From: Rhodanobacter sp. OK091
Lineage (GTDB): Bacteria; Pseudomonadota; Gammaproteobacteria; Xanthomonadales; Rhodanobacteraceae
DNA length: 64,000 bases
Assembly (NCBI RefSeq): GCF_900142825.1
Contig: NZ_FRCH01000001.1
Coordinates: forward strand, 248,001 to 312,000
Reading direction: 5' to 3'
Part shown: in pieces, positions 8,969-17,700 of the stretch
How the letters are laid out: every line of letters begins with the position of its first letter
How positions within the stretch are numbered: the first letter of the stretch is position 1
Made by a program: the position numbers and the translations under genes
Notes under the pieces: generated by a model
The model's database searches: none
Told to the model about the DNA's origin: nothing
Seen by the model: the letters and a program-made list of their open reading frames with translations, nothing else

Positions 8969-10600
8969 ATGACGCTCTCACGTCGCCGCTTTCTGTGCGG
9001 AGCCGGCAGTTTGATCGGGAGCTATGCGCTCGCCGATGTGCTGCATGCGGCGTCGGCGCGTACGATGCCGATGCGCATGGCGATGCCGACGCTGGCGCCG
9101 CCGAAGGTGCCGCTGGTGAATCCCGCCACCTTGGCGCGTTTCGTCGATCCGCTGCCGGTGCCGCCCATCGCACGTCCGTCCGGCCAGCGCACGCATCCGG
9201 CTTATCCTGGCCGCAGCCTGCCGTATTACCGGATGGAGATGCGCGCATTCAGCGCCCGCGTGCATCGCGACGTGCCGCCCACACCCATGTGGGGTTACGA
9301 CGGTCGCTCACCCGGCCCGACCTTCGAGACCGTGCGCGGCGAACCGCTGCTGATCGAATGGGTCAATGCGCTGCCGACGAAGCACTTCCTGCCGATCGAC
9401 TACAACATTCACGGCGCGGAACGCACGAAGCCCGCGGTACGCACGGTGACGCACGTGCACGGCGCGCGCGTGCCGGCCGGCAGCGATGGCTGGCCGGAGG
9501 ACTGGTTCGCGCCGGGCCACTCGGCGCTGCTCCATTATCCGGGCGTGCAGGACGCGGCAAGCCTGTGGTACCACGACCATGCGATGGGCATCACCCGGCT
9601 CAACATCTACGCCGGATTATTCGGTGCGTTCAATGTGCGCGATGCGGACGAGCAGTCGCTTGGCCTGCCATCCGGGGACTGCGATCTGCCGCTGATCTTG
9701 TGCGACCGCCTGATCGCACAGGACGGCCAGCTGTACTACCCGGTCTCGGACGATCCATCCGCGCCATGGGTGCCGGAATGCCGCGGCAATAGCGTGCTGT
9801 GCAACGGCAAGCTCTATCCGTACTTCGACGTGGAGCCGCGGCGTTACCGCTTGCGCCTGATCAACGTGGCCAACACCCGCTTCTTCGATCTGTCGCTGTC
9901 GCAGGGACACGTGTTCCAGCAGATCGGCAGCGACCAGGGGCTGCTGGCTGCACCGCTGCAGCGCTTGCGCATCGAGCTCTATCCGGCCGAGCGTGCCGAC
10001 GTGGTGGTGGATTTCACCGGCATGGCCGGGCAGACCGTACACCTGCATCAGCAGTCCGAGGCCATTCTGGAATTTCGCGTGCGCGACCGCGGGCGGCCCG
10101 ACCCGTCGGTCCTGCCGGCGACGCTGCGGCCGGTGCCGCGCATCGACCCTGCAACGGCGGTGCGTCATCGCGTGTTGACCGTGGGCGAACAGGACGACGC
10201 AAGCGGCAACCCGATGATGATGACGCTGGACGGCCGGATGTGGTCCGATCCGGTGACCGAAAAGCCGAAGCAGAACACGATAGAAACTTGGAACTTCGTC
10301 AACATCACCGGCGACGCGCATCCGATCCATCTGCACCTGGTGCGCTTCCAGATCATCGACCGGCGCCCATTCGACTTGTTTGCATGGAACGCCAGCCGCG
10401 TCGTCAAGTACATCGGGCCGGCGCAGCTTCCCCCACCGCACGAGGCCGGCTGGAAAGATACCGTGCGTGCCGATCCCGGCATGGTCACGCGCATCGCCAT
10501 GCGCTTCGAAGGCGAACCCGGTCGCTACGTATGGCATTGCCATTACCTCGAACACGAGGACAACGAAATGATGCGGCCCTACCAGCTGCTGCCGGCGTGA
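8969..10600 (+). CDS. Multicopper oxidase (CotA/bilirubin-oxidase-like), Tat-exported
   Basis: Three-cupredoxin-domain laccase-type oxidase, 543 residues, coupling one-electron substrate oxidation to O2 reduction in the periplasm. The N-terminus MTLSRRRFLCG is a twin-arginine signal followed by a hydrophobic segment. All four copper-binding motifs are visible: THVHGA (about 160), WYHDHAMG (about 200), HPIHLHL (about 451) and HCHYLEHEDNEMM (about 521, with the axial Met of the type 1 site). The DHAMG and HEDNEMM forms resemble CotA/bilirubin oxidases more than CueO/CopA; no Met-rich insert is seen. The substrate is not predictable. No copper regulator or chaperone lies beside it. Confidence 0.93.
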   Translation: MTLSRRRFLCGAGSLIGSYALADVLHAASARTMPMRMAMPTLAPPKVPLVNPATLARFVDPLPVPPIARPSGQRTHPAYPGRSLPYYRMEMRAFSARVHRDVPPTPMWGYDGRSPGPTFETVRGEPLLIEWVNALPTKHFLPIDYNIHGAERTKPAVRTVTHVHGARVPAGSDGWPEDWFAPGHSALLHYPGVQDAASLWYHDHAMGITRLNIYAGLFGAFNVRDADEQSLGLPSGDCDLPLILCDRLIAQDGQLYYPVSDDPSAPWVPECRGNSVLCNGKLYPYFDVEPRRYRLRLINVANTRFFDLSLSQGHVFQQIGSDQGLLAAPLQRLRIELYPAERADVVVDFTGMAGQTVHLHQQSEAILEFRVRDRGRPDPSVLPATLRPVPRIDPATAVRHRVLTVGEQDDASGNPMMMTLDGRMWSDPVTEKPKQNTIETWNFVNITGDAHPIHLHLVRFQIIDRRPFDLFAWNASRVVKYIGPAQLPPPHEAGWKDTVRADPGMVTRIAMRFEGEPGRYVWHCHYLEHEDNEMMRPYQLLPA

Positions 10601-10812
10601 ACAGCAAGCTGGATCGTCGGTGCGAGGGCTCGCGAGTGAGCGGTAGCCGCACTGTCATATTGAGCTCGCGCACTGTCGCGTCAGCGCCAACGTAGCGTCA
10701 TCTGCGCGGACCAAACTACGGTCGGTTTGCGGAGCGCACCACGCACGCAAGCCAGCAATCAGGGGGATTACTCGAAGACAGCCTTTGCCGGTCGTCAGCA
10801 GGAGATCCTGTC

Positions 10813-12852
10813 ATGCATACAGTGTTTGGCCGCAAGCGGTTGAAGCCGCTGCTCATCGGTGTATTCGCCGCCGGCCTTGCCGGCGTCGTCAGCGCACAAT
10901 CCACACCAGCCGACAAGGACGCGACGTTTCGTCAGCATGTGCCGGGCGCCGGCACGCTTCATCAACCCGGGTTGCCCGGTGGTGTCGTCACCTTGCATCG
11001 CCCCCGCCGCGGCGGCGATCGCAGCGATCTCACGCGGACGCCGATCAAGCACGTCATCCTGCTGATCGGTGAAAACCGTACCTTCGACCACGTCTACGCC
11101 ACCTACCAGCCGCCACGCGGGCAGAGCGTGCGCAACCTGCTGTCCGAAGGCATCGTCAACGTGGATGGCACGCCAGGGCCGAACGTTGCCGCCGCACGCC
11201 AGTGGCAGGCATCGAACCCCGGCACCTACTCGGTGGCGCCGACGCATACCGCGCCTTATGCACTGCTGCCGGCGATGAACACCGGCGGCGCACCGACCCA
11301 GGCGCCATTCGCGTCGGCGGCGCAGGCGCAGTCCATCGAGCCGGCGTTGCCGCAAGAGGACTACGTCGAACTTGCCGAAGGCGGCACCGGCCTGCCGAAT
11401 CACGTCATCGATACGCGCTTTCCAACCCAGCTGCCGAACGCTCCGGTCGACATGCATGCGTCGATCAGCGCCAGCGACTACGCCAACAGCCCGGTTCACC
11501 GCTTTTTCCAGATGTGGCAGCAGCTCGACTGCGATGTGCAGGCAGCCACGCCGCATAACCCGAGCGGCTGCCGCAACGACCTGTTTCCCTGGGTCGAGAC
11601 CACCATCGGTGCCGGCAACAACGGTAAGGCACAACCGGCCGGTTTCACCGAGCAGAGCACCGGCGAAGGCTCTACGGCCATGCAGTTCCTCAACATCGCA
11701 CAAGGCGATGCACCGTATTTCGCCGAGCTGGCGCGCAACTACACGCTAAGCGACAACTTTCATCAGTCGGTGATGGGTGGTACCGGTGCCAACCACATCA
11801 TGCTCGGTTTCGGCAGCCTGATTTACTACGCCGATCCGCAAGGTCGTCCGGCCATGCCGCCGGCGAACCAGATCGAGAATCCCGATACGCAGCCTGGCAC
11901 CAACAATTGGTACGTGCAGGACGGTTACGGCGGCGGCTCCTACGTCAACTGCGCCGACGACACGCAGCCGGGCGTGGGGCCGGTCAAGTCCTATCTGCGC
12001 TCGCTGCCTTACCGCACCTTCCACGGCACCGACTGCAGCCCGGGCGCGTACTACCTGGTGAACAACTACAACCCGGGCTACCTCGGCGACGGCACGCCTG
12101 CGCCGCTGGGCAGCAAGCAGTTCACCATCCCGCCCACCACGCAGGACAATCTCGCACTGCTGCTGGAACGCCATCGCGTCAGCTGGAAGTACTACGGCGA
12201 AGGCTGGGGCAATGGCAAGGAAAACGGCGAGGCCGGCACGTTCTGCAACATCTGTAATCCGTTCCTCTACTCCACTCAGGTGATGACCAACCCCGACCTG
12301 CGCGACAACAACCAGGACATCAACGACCTCTACGCCGACATCCAGAACGATACGCTGCCGGCCGTGTCGATCGCCAAGCCCGATGGCATTCTGGACGGCC
12401 ATCCGGCCTCGTCGAAGCTGGAACTCTTCGCCGGCTACGTGAAGAAGATCGTCGACATGGCCAAGGCGAATCCGAAGGTGTGGAACGACACCGTGATCAT
12501 GGTGACGTTCGATGAAGGCGGCGGCTACTACGACTCCGGCTATGTGCAGCCGATCGACTTCTTCGGCGACGGCTCGCGCATCCCGCTACTGGTGATCTCG
12601 CGCTACTCCCAGGGTGGCCGCGTGGTGCACACGTACTACGACCATGTGTCCTTCGACAAATTCGTCGAAGCGAACTGGGGTCTGCACGAAGCGATCTCGG
12701 CGCGCAGCCGCGATAACCTGCCCAACCCGATCGCGCTACGCAGCGACCCTTATGTGCCGGTCAATGCGCCGGCGATCGGCAACCTGATGGACATGTTCGA
12801 CTTCGACGATGGCGACTCCTCCGAGGCGACCGTCGCCGCCATCAAGGACTGA
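10813..12852 (+). CDS. Phospholipase C/acid phosphatase-type phosphoesterase, secreted
   Basis: 679 residues of the phosphoesterase family (phospholipase C and AcpA type). A signal peptide (LLIGVFAAGLAGVVSAQ, cleavage near residue 29) is followed by IKHVILLIGENRTFDHVYATY (about residues 76-97), which holds the metal-binding Glu-Asn and nucleophile-region Thr of the family. Later conserved features are GGTGANHIMLGFG (about 320), HRVSWKYYGEGWG (about 455), VSIAKPDGILDGHPASS, VMVTFDEGGGYYDSG (about 560) and YDHVSFDKFVEANWGL. The start follows AGGAGA at 7 nt. Substrate (phospholipid or phosphomonoester) cannot be assigned. A strong hairpin follows the stop. Confidence 0.92.
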   Translation: MHTVFGRKRLKPLLIGVFAAGLAGVVSAQSTPADKDATFRQHVPGAGTLHQPGLPGGVVTLHRPRRGGDRSDLTRTPIKHVILLIGENRTFDHVYATYQPPRGQSVRNLLSEGIVNVDGTPGPNVAAARQWQASNPGTYSVAPTHTAPYALLPAMNTGGAPTQAPFASAAQAQSIEPALPQEDYVELAEGGTGLPNHVIDTRFPTQLPNAPVDMHASISASDYANSPVHRFFQMWQQLDCDVQAATPHNPSGCRNDLFPWVETTIGAGNNGKAQPAGFTEQSTGEGSTAMQFLNIAQGDAPYFAELARNYTLSDNFHQSVMGGTGANHIMLGFGSLIYYADPQGRPAMPPANQIENPDTQPGTNNWYVQDGYGGGSYVNCADDTQPGVGPVKSYLRSLPYRTFHGTDCSPGAYYLVNNYNPGYLGDGTPAPLGSKQFTIPPTTQDNLALLLERHRVSWKYYGEGWGNGKENGEAGTFCNICNPFLYSTQVMTNPDLRDNNQDINDLYADIQNDTLPAVSIAKPDGILDGHPASSKLELFAGYVKKIVDMAKANPKVWNDTVIMVTFDEGGGYYDSGYVQPIDFFGDGSRIPLLVISRYSQGGRVVHTYYDHVSFDKFVEANWGLHEAISARSRDNLPNPIALRSDPYVPVNAPAIGNLMDMFDFDDGDSSEATVAAIKD

Positions 12853-12866
12853 GCATCGTGCGAATC

Positions 12867-12894
12867 GCGCCCTGCCTGTGTACAGGCAGGGCGT
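12867..12894 (+). terminator. Terminator-like hairpin after the phosphoesterase gene
   Basis: Perfect 10-bp stem GCCCTGCCTG/CAGGCAGGGC with loop TGTA, extended by a C-G pair, starting 15 nt after the stop. No clear T-run follows, so it may be a Rho-dependent or attenuating structure. It lies inside the longest possible frame of the next gene, which argues for that gene's later start at 12930. Confidence 0.6.
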
Positions 12895-12929
12895 TCGCCC
12901 GTTCCCAAGCTGCGGAGACTGCTCCAACC

Positions 12930-13403
12930 ATGGCTGATTCCATTCCATCGGCGTGGCGCGGCTGCCACCCTTCCCTCGCCGGCCGCGGCCTCGCCCTCAT
13001 GCTGCTGATCGCAGGCGGCCTCTGCAGTACGCCCAGCCGCGCCGATCCCGGCGATTTCGCGGCGATGCCGGGACTGTGGAAAATCGTGACCACGCCAGTC
13101 GATCACGGTCGCCGCGGCAAGCCGGTGATCGAATGGCGTTGCGTGGACGAAGGCGCCGATCCCTGGACCGCTTTCGCCGTTGTTCCCTTGCCCGCGTTGG
13201 CCCCTTGTCAGCGCAATAGCCAACATCGAAGCAGCACGGACCTGACATGGACGATGAGTTGCGGCGAAAGCTCCCAGGGCCGCGGCCGCGTGGGCTTCGA
13301 TTCGGCGGAGCACTACACCGCCAGCATCGTGCTGCAGGATCGTGGCGAAATCGCGCGTGTCGAAGGCCAGCGCCATGCCGCATGCACCAGTCCCAGCGAC
13401 TGA
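12930..13403 (+). CDS. DUF3617-family exported protein
   Basis: 157 residues from the ATG at 12930, preceded by a weak GGAG. An upstream in-frame ATG (12858) would place a strong hairpin inside the coding region. A hydrophobic N-terminal export signal (GLALMLLIAGGLCSTPSRAD) precedes the DUF3617-like core: PGLWKIVTTPVDHGRRGKP, four Cys in the mature part (EWRC, LAPC, MSCG, HAAC) probably paired in the periplasm, and a beta-rich end. Function of the family is unknown. It follows the phosphoesterase gene on the same strand. Confidence 0.7.
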   Translation: MADSIPSAWRGCHPSLAGRGLALMLLIAGGLCSTPSRADPGDFAAMPGLWKIVTTPVDHGRRGKPVIEWRCVDEGADPWTAFAVVPLPALAPCQRNSQHRSSTDLTWTMSCGESSQGRGRVGFDSAEHYTASIVLQDRGEIARVEGQRHAACTSPSD

Positions 13404-13497
13404 GCAAGGAAAGCGGCATCATCCCGCTCCTGCCCTGACTTTCCCGGCCTGCCGACATTGGCCGGCACGCACAAGGCGCAGTTCGGGTCGGCTTTGA

Positions 13498-15045
13498 TCA
13501 ATCGGCGGCGGCGGGTGCCGGAAACATCAAGATAGTGATTTCCTTGCCTTGGGGTATCTGCAGGGTCGGCGTGCCCAGGGCGGCGATGCGGCCCTTGAAC
13601 GCATCCAGCTCCTCACGCTCGCCCAAGGCGGAGCGGCCGTTCACCGCCCAGACGCGGCCGCCTTGTTTCCAGCGTGCCAGCGCCAGGTCGAGTCGCGGCG
13701 TTACCAGCGCGGTGGCCTCGAGCGGCGCGGCGTTTCGGGGTTGCAGCACCATCAGCATGGTGGGCGCGTTCGGGTCGCCGGTGAATACGGTATCGCCGGG
13801 GCGTACATGGGCCGCCAGCGTGGCTGCGGCCATGTCCCAGCGCGGCTTCGTCTCGATCCGGTAGATCGGCGCAAGATTGACCACGCACAGCAACATCAAC
13901 GAGGTCATCGCGAAAGGCAGGACGCGGCGCGGCAAGGTGGCCGCGCCCAGGCCGGCCAACACGAAGAACGGCGCCGCGCTCCACAGGATATAGCGCGGCA
14001 GCAGCATGGGCTTGACCAGCGATATCGCCAGCAGGCATAGCGGCAGTACGGCAAAGCCCAACAGCAGTACGCGCCCTACCAGCCGTCTGCGCATATGCCA
14101 CAGTCCGACTGCCCCCAGCATCCCGACCAGAAGCCCGAGCAAGGGCACCGCCGTGGGCAACACCGTGAACCGCACTACCGCGGCCATGCGCATCAGATAG
14201 GCGCTCTTGGCGGCGACCTTGAGGTTTCGCCAGCTCAACGGGGGAATCCAGTCGAACTTCTGCAACATCTGGCCATCGCTGGCCGCCAGAATCGCGCCGT
14301 AGAAAGGCACGCAACACACCAGGATGAGTGCCAGGCTGAGCAGCCAGTTGCGGCGAAAGCCGGTGCGCAGGTCGGGCGGCAGTTCCAGGCGCAGGCCGCG
14401 CCAGATCAGCAGCAGCGAAGCATTGGCGGCGATCAGCCACGGTGCCGCGTCGCTGAGCACGTCCAGCGCGCCGATCGTGCCAAGCACATAGGTTGCCCAG
14501 CCGCGCCAGTCGGCATCGGGGTGGCGAAGATCCAGCGCGGCGCGCGGCGGATTTTGGGCCAGGCGTACCAGGCCCCACAACGCGATGGTGATCAGCAAGG
14601 TGACCAGCGTGTAGGAGCGGGCTTCCTGGCCGTATTGCACTTGCAGCGGCGACAGCGCCATCAGCAGTCCAGCGACGATCGCCGCGCCGCGGCCGCCGAT
14701 GCGCCGTGCGATAGCGAATACCATGCCGGCTGACAACGCGCCGAATAGCGCCGAGGGAATCCGCAGCAACGCGTTGCCCACGCCGAGTTGCGAGATCAGC
14801 TGCAGCAGCAGGAAATAACTCGGCATGTGCCGATTGGCGTAGCTGTCGGCGATCAGGCTGCCTGTGCCGAGATGAATCCGCTGAAAGGTCAGCGCCTCGT
14901 CGAGCCAGAACGGCTGGCGTTCGATATGCAGCAGTCGGGCCGCCAGGCCGATGACCAACACGAACAGCGTCCACGCGATGTCGCCTGCCGGCCATTTTCG
15001 GATGGCGCCGGTTTGTGCGTTGTCGATCGCGATGAGTGCTTTCAA
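13498..15045 (-). CDS. Glycosyltransferase family 39-like integral membrane protein
   Basis: 515 residues with about 10-12 predicted membrane helices. The first periplasmic loop carries the acidic motif FWLDEALTFQ (about residues 47-56), as in ArnT and PMT-type GT-C enzymes that use polyprenyl-phosphate sugars, and VQYGQEARSYTL (about 137) is another family hallmark. Such enzymes add sugars to lipid A, proteins or other envelope acceptors; the acceptor here is unknown. The C-terminal soluble part (about 390-515) includes RPGDTVFTGDPNAPTMLMVL. It stands alone, convergent with the DUF3617 gene. Confidence 0.85.
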   Translation of the reverse strand: MKALIAIDNAQTGAIRKWPAGDIAWTLFVLVIGLAARLLHIERQPFWLDEALTFQRIHLGTGSLIADSYANRHMPSYFLLLQLISQLGVGNALLRIPSALFGALSAGMVFAIARRIGGRGAAIVAGLLMALSPLQVQYGQEARSYTLVTLLITIALWGLVRLAQNPPRAALDLRHPDADWRGWATYVLGTIGALDVLSDAAPWLIAANASLLLIWRGLRLELPPDLRTGFRRNWLLSLALILVCCVPFYGAILAASDGQMLQKFDWIPPLSWRNLKVAAKSAYLMRMAAVVRFTVLPTAVPLLGLLVGMLGAVGLWHMRRRLVGRVLLLGFAVLPLCLLAISLVKPMLLPRYILWSAAPFFVLAGLGAATLPRRVLPFAMTSLMLLCVVNLAPIYRIETKPRWDMAAATLAAHVRPGDTVFTGDPNAPTMLMVLQPRNAAPLEATALVTPRLDLALARWKQGGRVWAVNGRSALGEREELDAFKGRIAALGTPTLQIPQGKEITILMFPAPAAAD

Positions 15046-15245
15046 TGGAAGACCGCCACAGTAATCACGATCGTGGTGTCAGCGCCCCGCTGCACCGCGA
15101 TCGTGATGGAAAAACATGTCGCTGGCATGACGTCCCAGCGATCTATCCCGACGGGGGTGTGGAAGCTAACGCGAGTCAGGTGAATCGGTTGTCCGAGGAT
15201 GGAAATGTTCAATCCGTCCTGGACTGGAAAAGCCGCCCGCCATCC

Positions 15246-15449
15246 TCACACCTTGACGAAATAGGGAATCGCCATCAGCGCGATGCCGATGGCAAGCAGC
15301 GGCAACGTACCCGAGACAAAATACGGAAACAGCATCAGCGCCAGTCCGCATGCCAGCGGAACAACTGCCCGCTGTTTCCTGCCATACAGGAAGAAACCGA
15401 AGCCGATCGACCCGAACAGGACGCCCCACAGTAGTGTCGATGCGTTCAA
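15246..15449 (-). CDS. Small two-helix membrane protein
   Basis: 67 residues, almost entirely hydrophobic: helix 1 LLWGVLFGSIGFGFFLYG, the short basic turn RKQRA, then VVPLACGLALMLFPYF and SGTLPLLAIGIALMAIPYF. Similar small proteins are common in Xanthomonadales and sometimes carry the unproven label 'amino acid transport protein'. No function can be inferred. Composition and the Gly-rich helices favour a real membrane protein over a chance frame. Confidence 0.72.
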   Translation of the reverse strand: MNASTLLWGVLFGSIGFGFFLYGRKQRAVVPLACGLALMLFPYFVSGTLPLLAIGIALMAIPYFVKV

Positions 15450-15664
15450 TGCGACCCCGGCGGTTGCGATCTGGGTTGTGGACTGGATGGCAGGATCCTA
15501 CTCCACGCCGGGCCGTGCGATCCGGACATGTGCTGTCATGCACTTTTCCGGAAGCCGTGGAACGTGCCAGTCTTCCCCAAATCTCGTGTGGCTTGACGGC
15601 GCGCATGGCAGGCCGTCAAGCCAGTCGTGGCCACACCAGTCGAATGTTGGGGATGGGAGCGCTC

Positions 15665-17662
15665 ATGAAGTCCACTCGGTATTTTGCGTACGCGGCATGC
15701 TGCGTGTTTGCGCTTCCAATGTCGGCGCATGCCGCCACAACTGCACCGGCATTTCAGTTGAGCGATCTGCAGAAGATCGTGAACCTCAGCGAGCCGCAGA
15801 TTTCGCCGGACGGCAAGCGCATCGCCGTGATCGTGTCGACACCGGACTGGAAGACCGACAAGAGCCAGCAGGAGCTCGACCTAGTGGATGTCGCCAGCGG
15901 TGCGCGACGCGCGCTGACCTGGAAGCGCGAGGATATCTCGTCGCCGCGCTGGTCGCCGGACGGCATGCGGCTGGCATTCATCGCCAAGGACGCGGAGACG
16001 AAAGAAGGGCAGCTGTACGTGATGCCGATGGACGGAGGCGATGCGTTGCGCGTCACCGAGATCAAGCGTGGCGTGGATGCGTACAGCTGGAGTCCGGATG
16101 GCAAGCAGATCGCGTTCGTCAGCGAGGATGAGCCGGCCAATGCGAAAGCCATCAAGGAACACGACGACGCATTCCAGGTCACCGACAACCACTTCCTTAC
16201 CCGCGCCGCCCTCACGCCATGGCACCTGTGGCTGGTGCCCAGTGCCGGCGGCAGGGCGAAACGACTCACCCACGGCGACTACAGCCTGCAGACCGACCAG
16301 CAGGACAACGCGCCGGTACCCGCCTGGAGCCGCGACGGCCACAGTATCGCATTCACGCATTTTCCCGGTGCGTACTGGGGACCGTCGTTCCACTCGGTGA
16401 TCGCCGCGATGGACGCCGGCGGTGGCGAAACGCGCACGCTGGCTTCCGCCGAGGGAGCGATGAGTGCCACCTATGCGCCGGACGGCGACAGCTTCGCCTT
16501 CATGCGCCCGCGCAGTGGCGACCAGAACAACGGCAACGCGGTCTACGTGACAGCGAACGGCAAAAGCCGCGATGTCACCGAGATGCTGGCGCGCAACGTC
16601 AACAGCTACGTCTGGCTGCCGCGCGGCAAGGCGCTCCTGCTGGCAGGTGGCGAAGGAACGCGCTCGGTGCTGTGGGAGCAGCCGCTGTCCGGTGCGGCGA
16701 AGAAGCTCGATCTCGGCGACGTCGAAGCCGGCACCGACGTGAGCGTGTCGAAGGCCGGTGCGCTGACCTTCATCGGCAGCACCCCGACGCATCCGGGCGA
16801 GCTGTATGTGATGGATTCAGCGGACGCGAAACCGCGTCGACTCACCGACCTCAACACGTTCATCGACAGCCTCACACTCGGCCGCACCGAATCGATCGAG
16901 TGGCAGGGACCTGACGGTTTCCGCGAAGACGGCGTACTGACTTACCCCGTCGGCTATCAGCGCGGACAAACCTATCCGCTGGTATTGGTGATCCACGGTG
17001 GCCCGGAAGAATCATCCACGGTGAAGTTCGCGCCACTGCCGCAACTGCTGGCTGCCGCGGGCTTCGTGGTGTTCCAGCCGAATTACCGCGGCAGCAATAA
17101 TCTCGGCGATGCCTACCAGCACGCGATACTGCGCGATACTGGTGTCGGTCCCGGCAAAGACGTGATGGCGGGCGTGGACGCAGTGAAGAAACTCGGCATC
17201 GTCGACACGCAGCGCATCGGCGTCAGCGGCTGGTCGTACGGCGGCTACATGACCACCTGGCTCACCGGCCATTACCCGGTATGGAAGGCCGCGGTGTCTG
17301 GCGCGGCGCTGACCGACTGGGTGATGGATTACACCGTGTCCTACTATCAGACCGGCGACACCTATTTCTTCGGCGGCTCGCCGTGGATGGCGAAATACCA
17401 GGACATCTGGCGCGAACAGTCACCGATCACGTACGCGCACAACGTTACCGCACCGACCTTGATCATGGGCGACGTGGGCGATCCCAACGTGCCGCTGCTG
17501 AACAGTTACGAGTGGTACCACGCGCTGCGCGACAACGGCGTACCGGTGGAGTTCTACGCCTACCCGGTGGACACGCATTTCCCCAAGGACATCGTGCGCA
17601 CCACCGATGTATACCGCCGCTGGGTGGGCTGGATGAGCCAGCACCTGCAGCGCGCACCCTGA
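15665..17662 (+). CDS. S9-family prolyl oligopeptidase, exported
   Basis: Serine peptidase of the dipeptidyl-aminopeptidase/acylaminoacyl-peptidase group, 665 residues. The ATG at 15665 follows GGGAG and starts a signal peptide (YFAYAACCVFALPMSAHAA). Residues 35-400 form a beta-propeller with repeated blade motifs (ISPDGKRIAVI, WSPDGMRLAFI, WSPDGKQIAFV, WSRDGHSIAF). The C-terminal alpha/beta-hydrolase domain contains HGGP (about 440), nucleophile GWSYGGYM (Ser about 523), the acid in GDVGDPNVP (about 602-605) and His in DTHFP (about 637). It probably degrades peptides in the periplasm. Monocistronic and convergent with ppk. Confidence 0.94.
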   Translation: MKSTRYFAYAACCVFALPMSAHAATTAPAFQLSDLQKIVNLSEPQISPDGKRIAVIVSTPDWKTDKSQQELDLVDVASGARRALTWKREDISSPRWSPDGMRLAFIAKDAETKEGQLYVMPMDGGDALRVTEIKRGVDAYSWSPDGKQIAFVSEDEPANAKAIKEHDDAFQVTDNHFLTRAALTPWHLWLVPSAGGRAKRLTHGDYSLQTDQQDNAPVPAWSRDGHSIAFTHFPGAYWGPSFHSVIAAMDAGGGETRTLASAEGAMSATYAPDGDSFAFMRPRSGDQNNGNAVYVTANGKSRDVTEMLARNVNSYVWLPRGKALLLAGGEGTRSVLWEQPLSGAAKKLDLGDVEAGTDVSVSKAGALTFIGSTPTHPGELYVMDSADAKPRRLTDLNTFIDSLTLGRTESIEWQGPDGFREDGVLTYPVGYQRGQTYPLVLVIHGGPEESSTVKFAPLPQLLAAAGFVVFQPNYRGSNNLGDAYQHAILRDTGVGPGKDVMAGVDAVKKLGIVDTQRIGVSGWSYGGYMTTWLTGHYPVWKAAVSGAALTDWVMDYTVSYYQTGDTYFFGGSPWMAKYQDIWREQSPITYAHNVTAPTLIMGDVGDPNVPLLNSYEWYHALRDNGVPVEFYAYPVDTHFPKDIVRTTDVYRRWVGWMSQHLQRAP

Positions 17663-17700
17663 GCAAACCAGGGCCTCGCAAGGAGGGTCGGCATCTCCAG

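Noticed and set aside
12858..12929. Longer N-terminus for the DUF3617 gene
   Set aside because: Would translate through a strong terminator-like hairpin and gives a Cys/Arg-rich leader before the real signal sequence.
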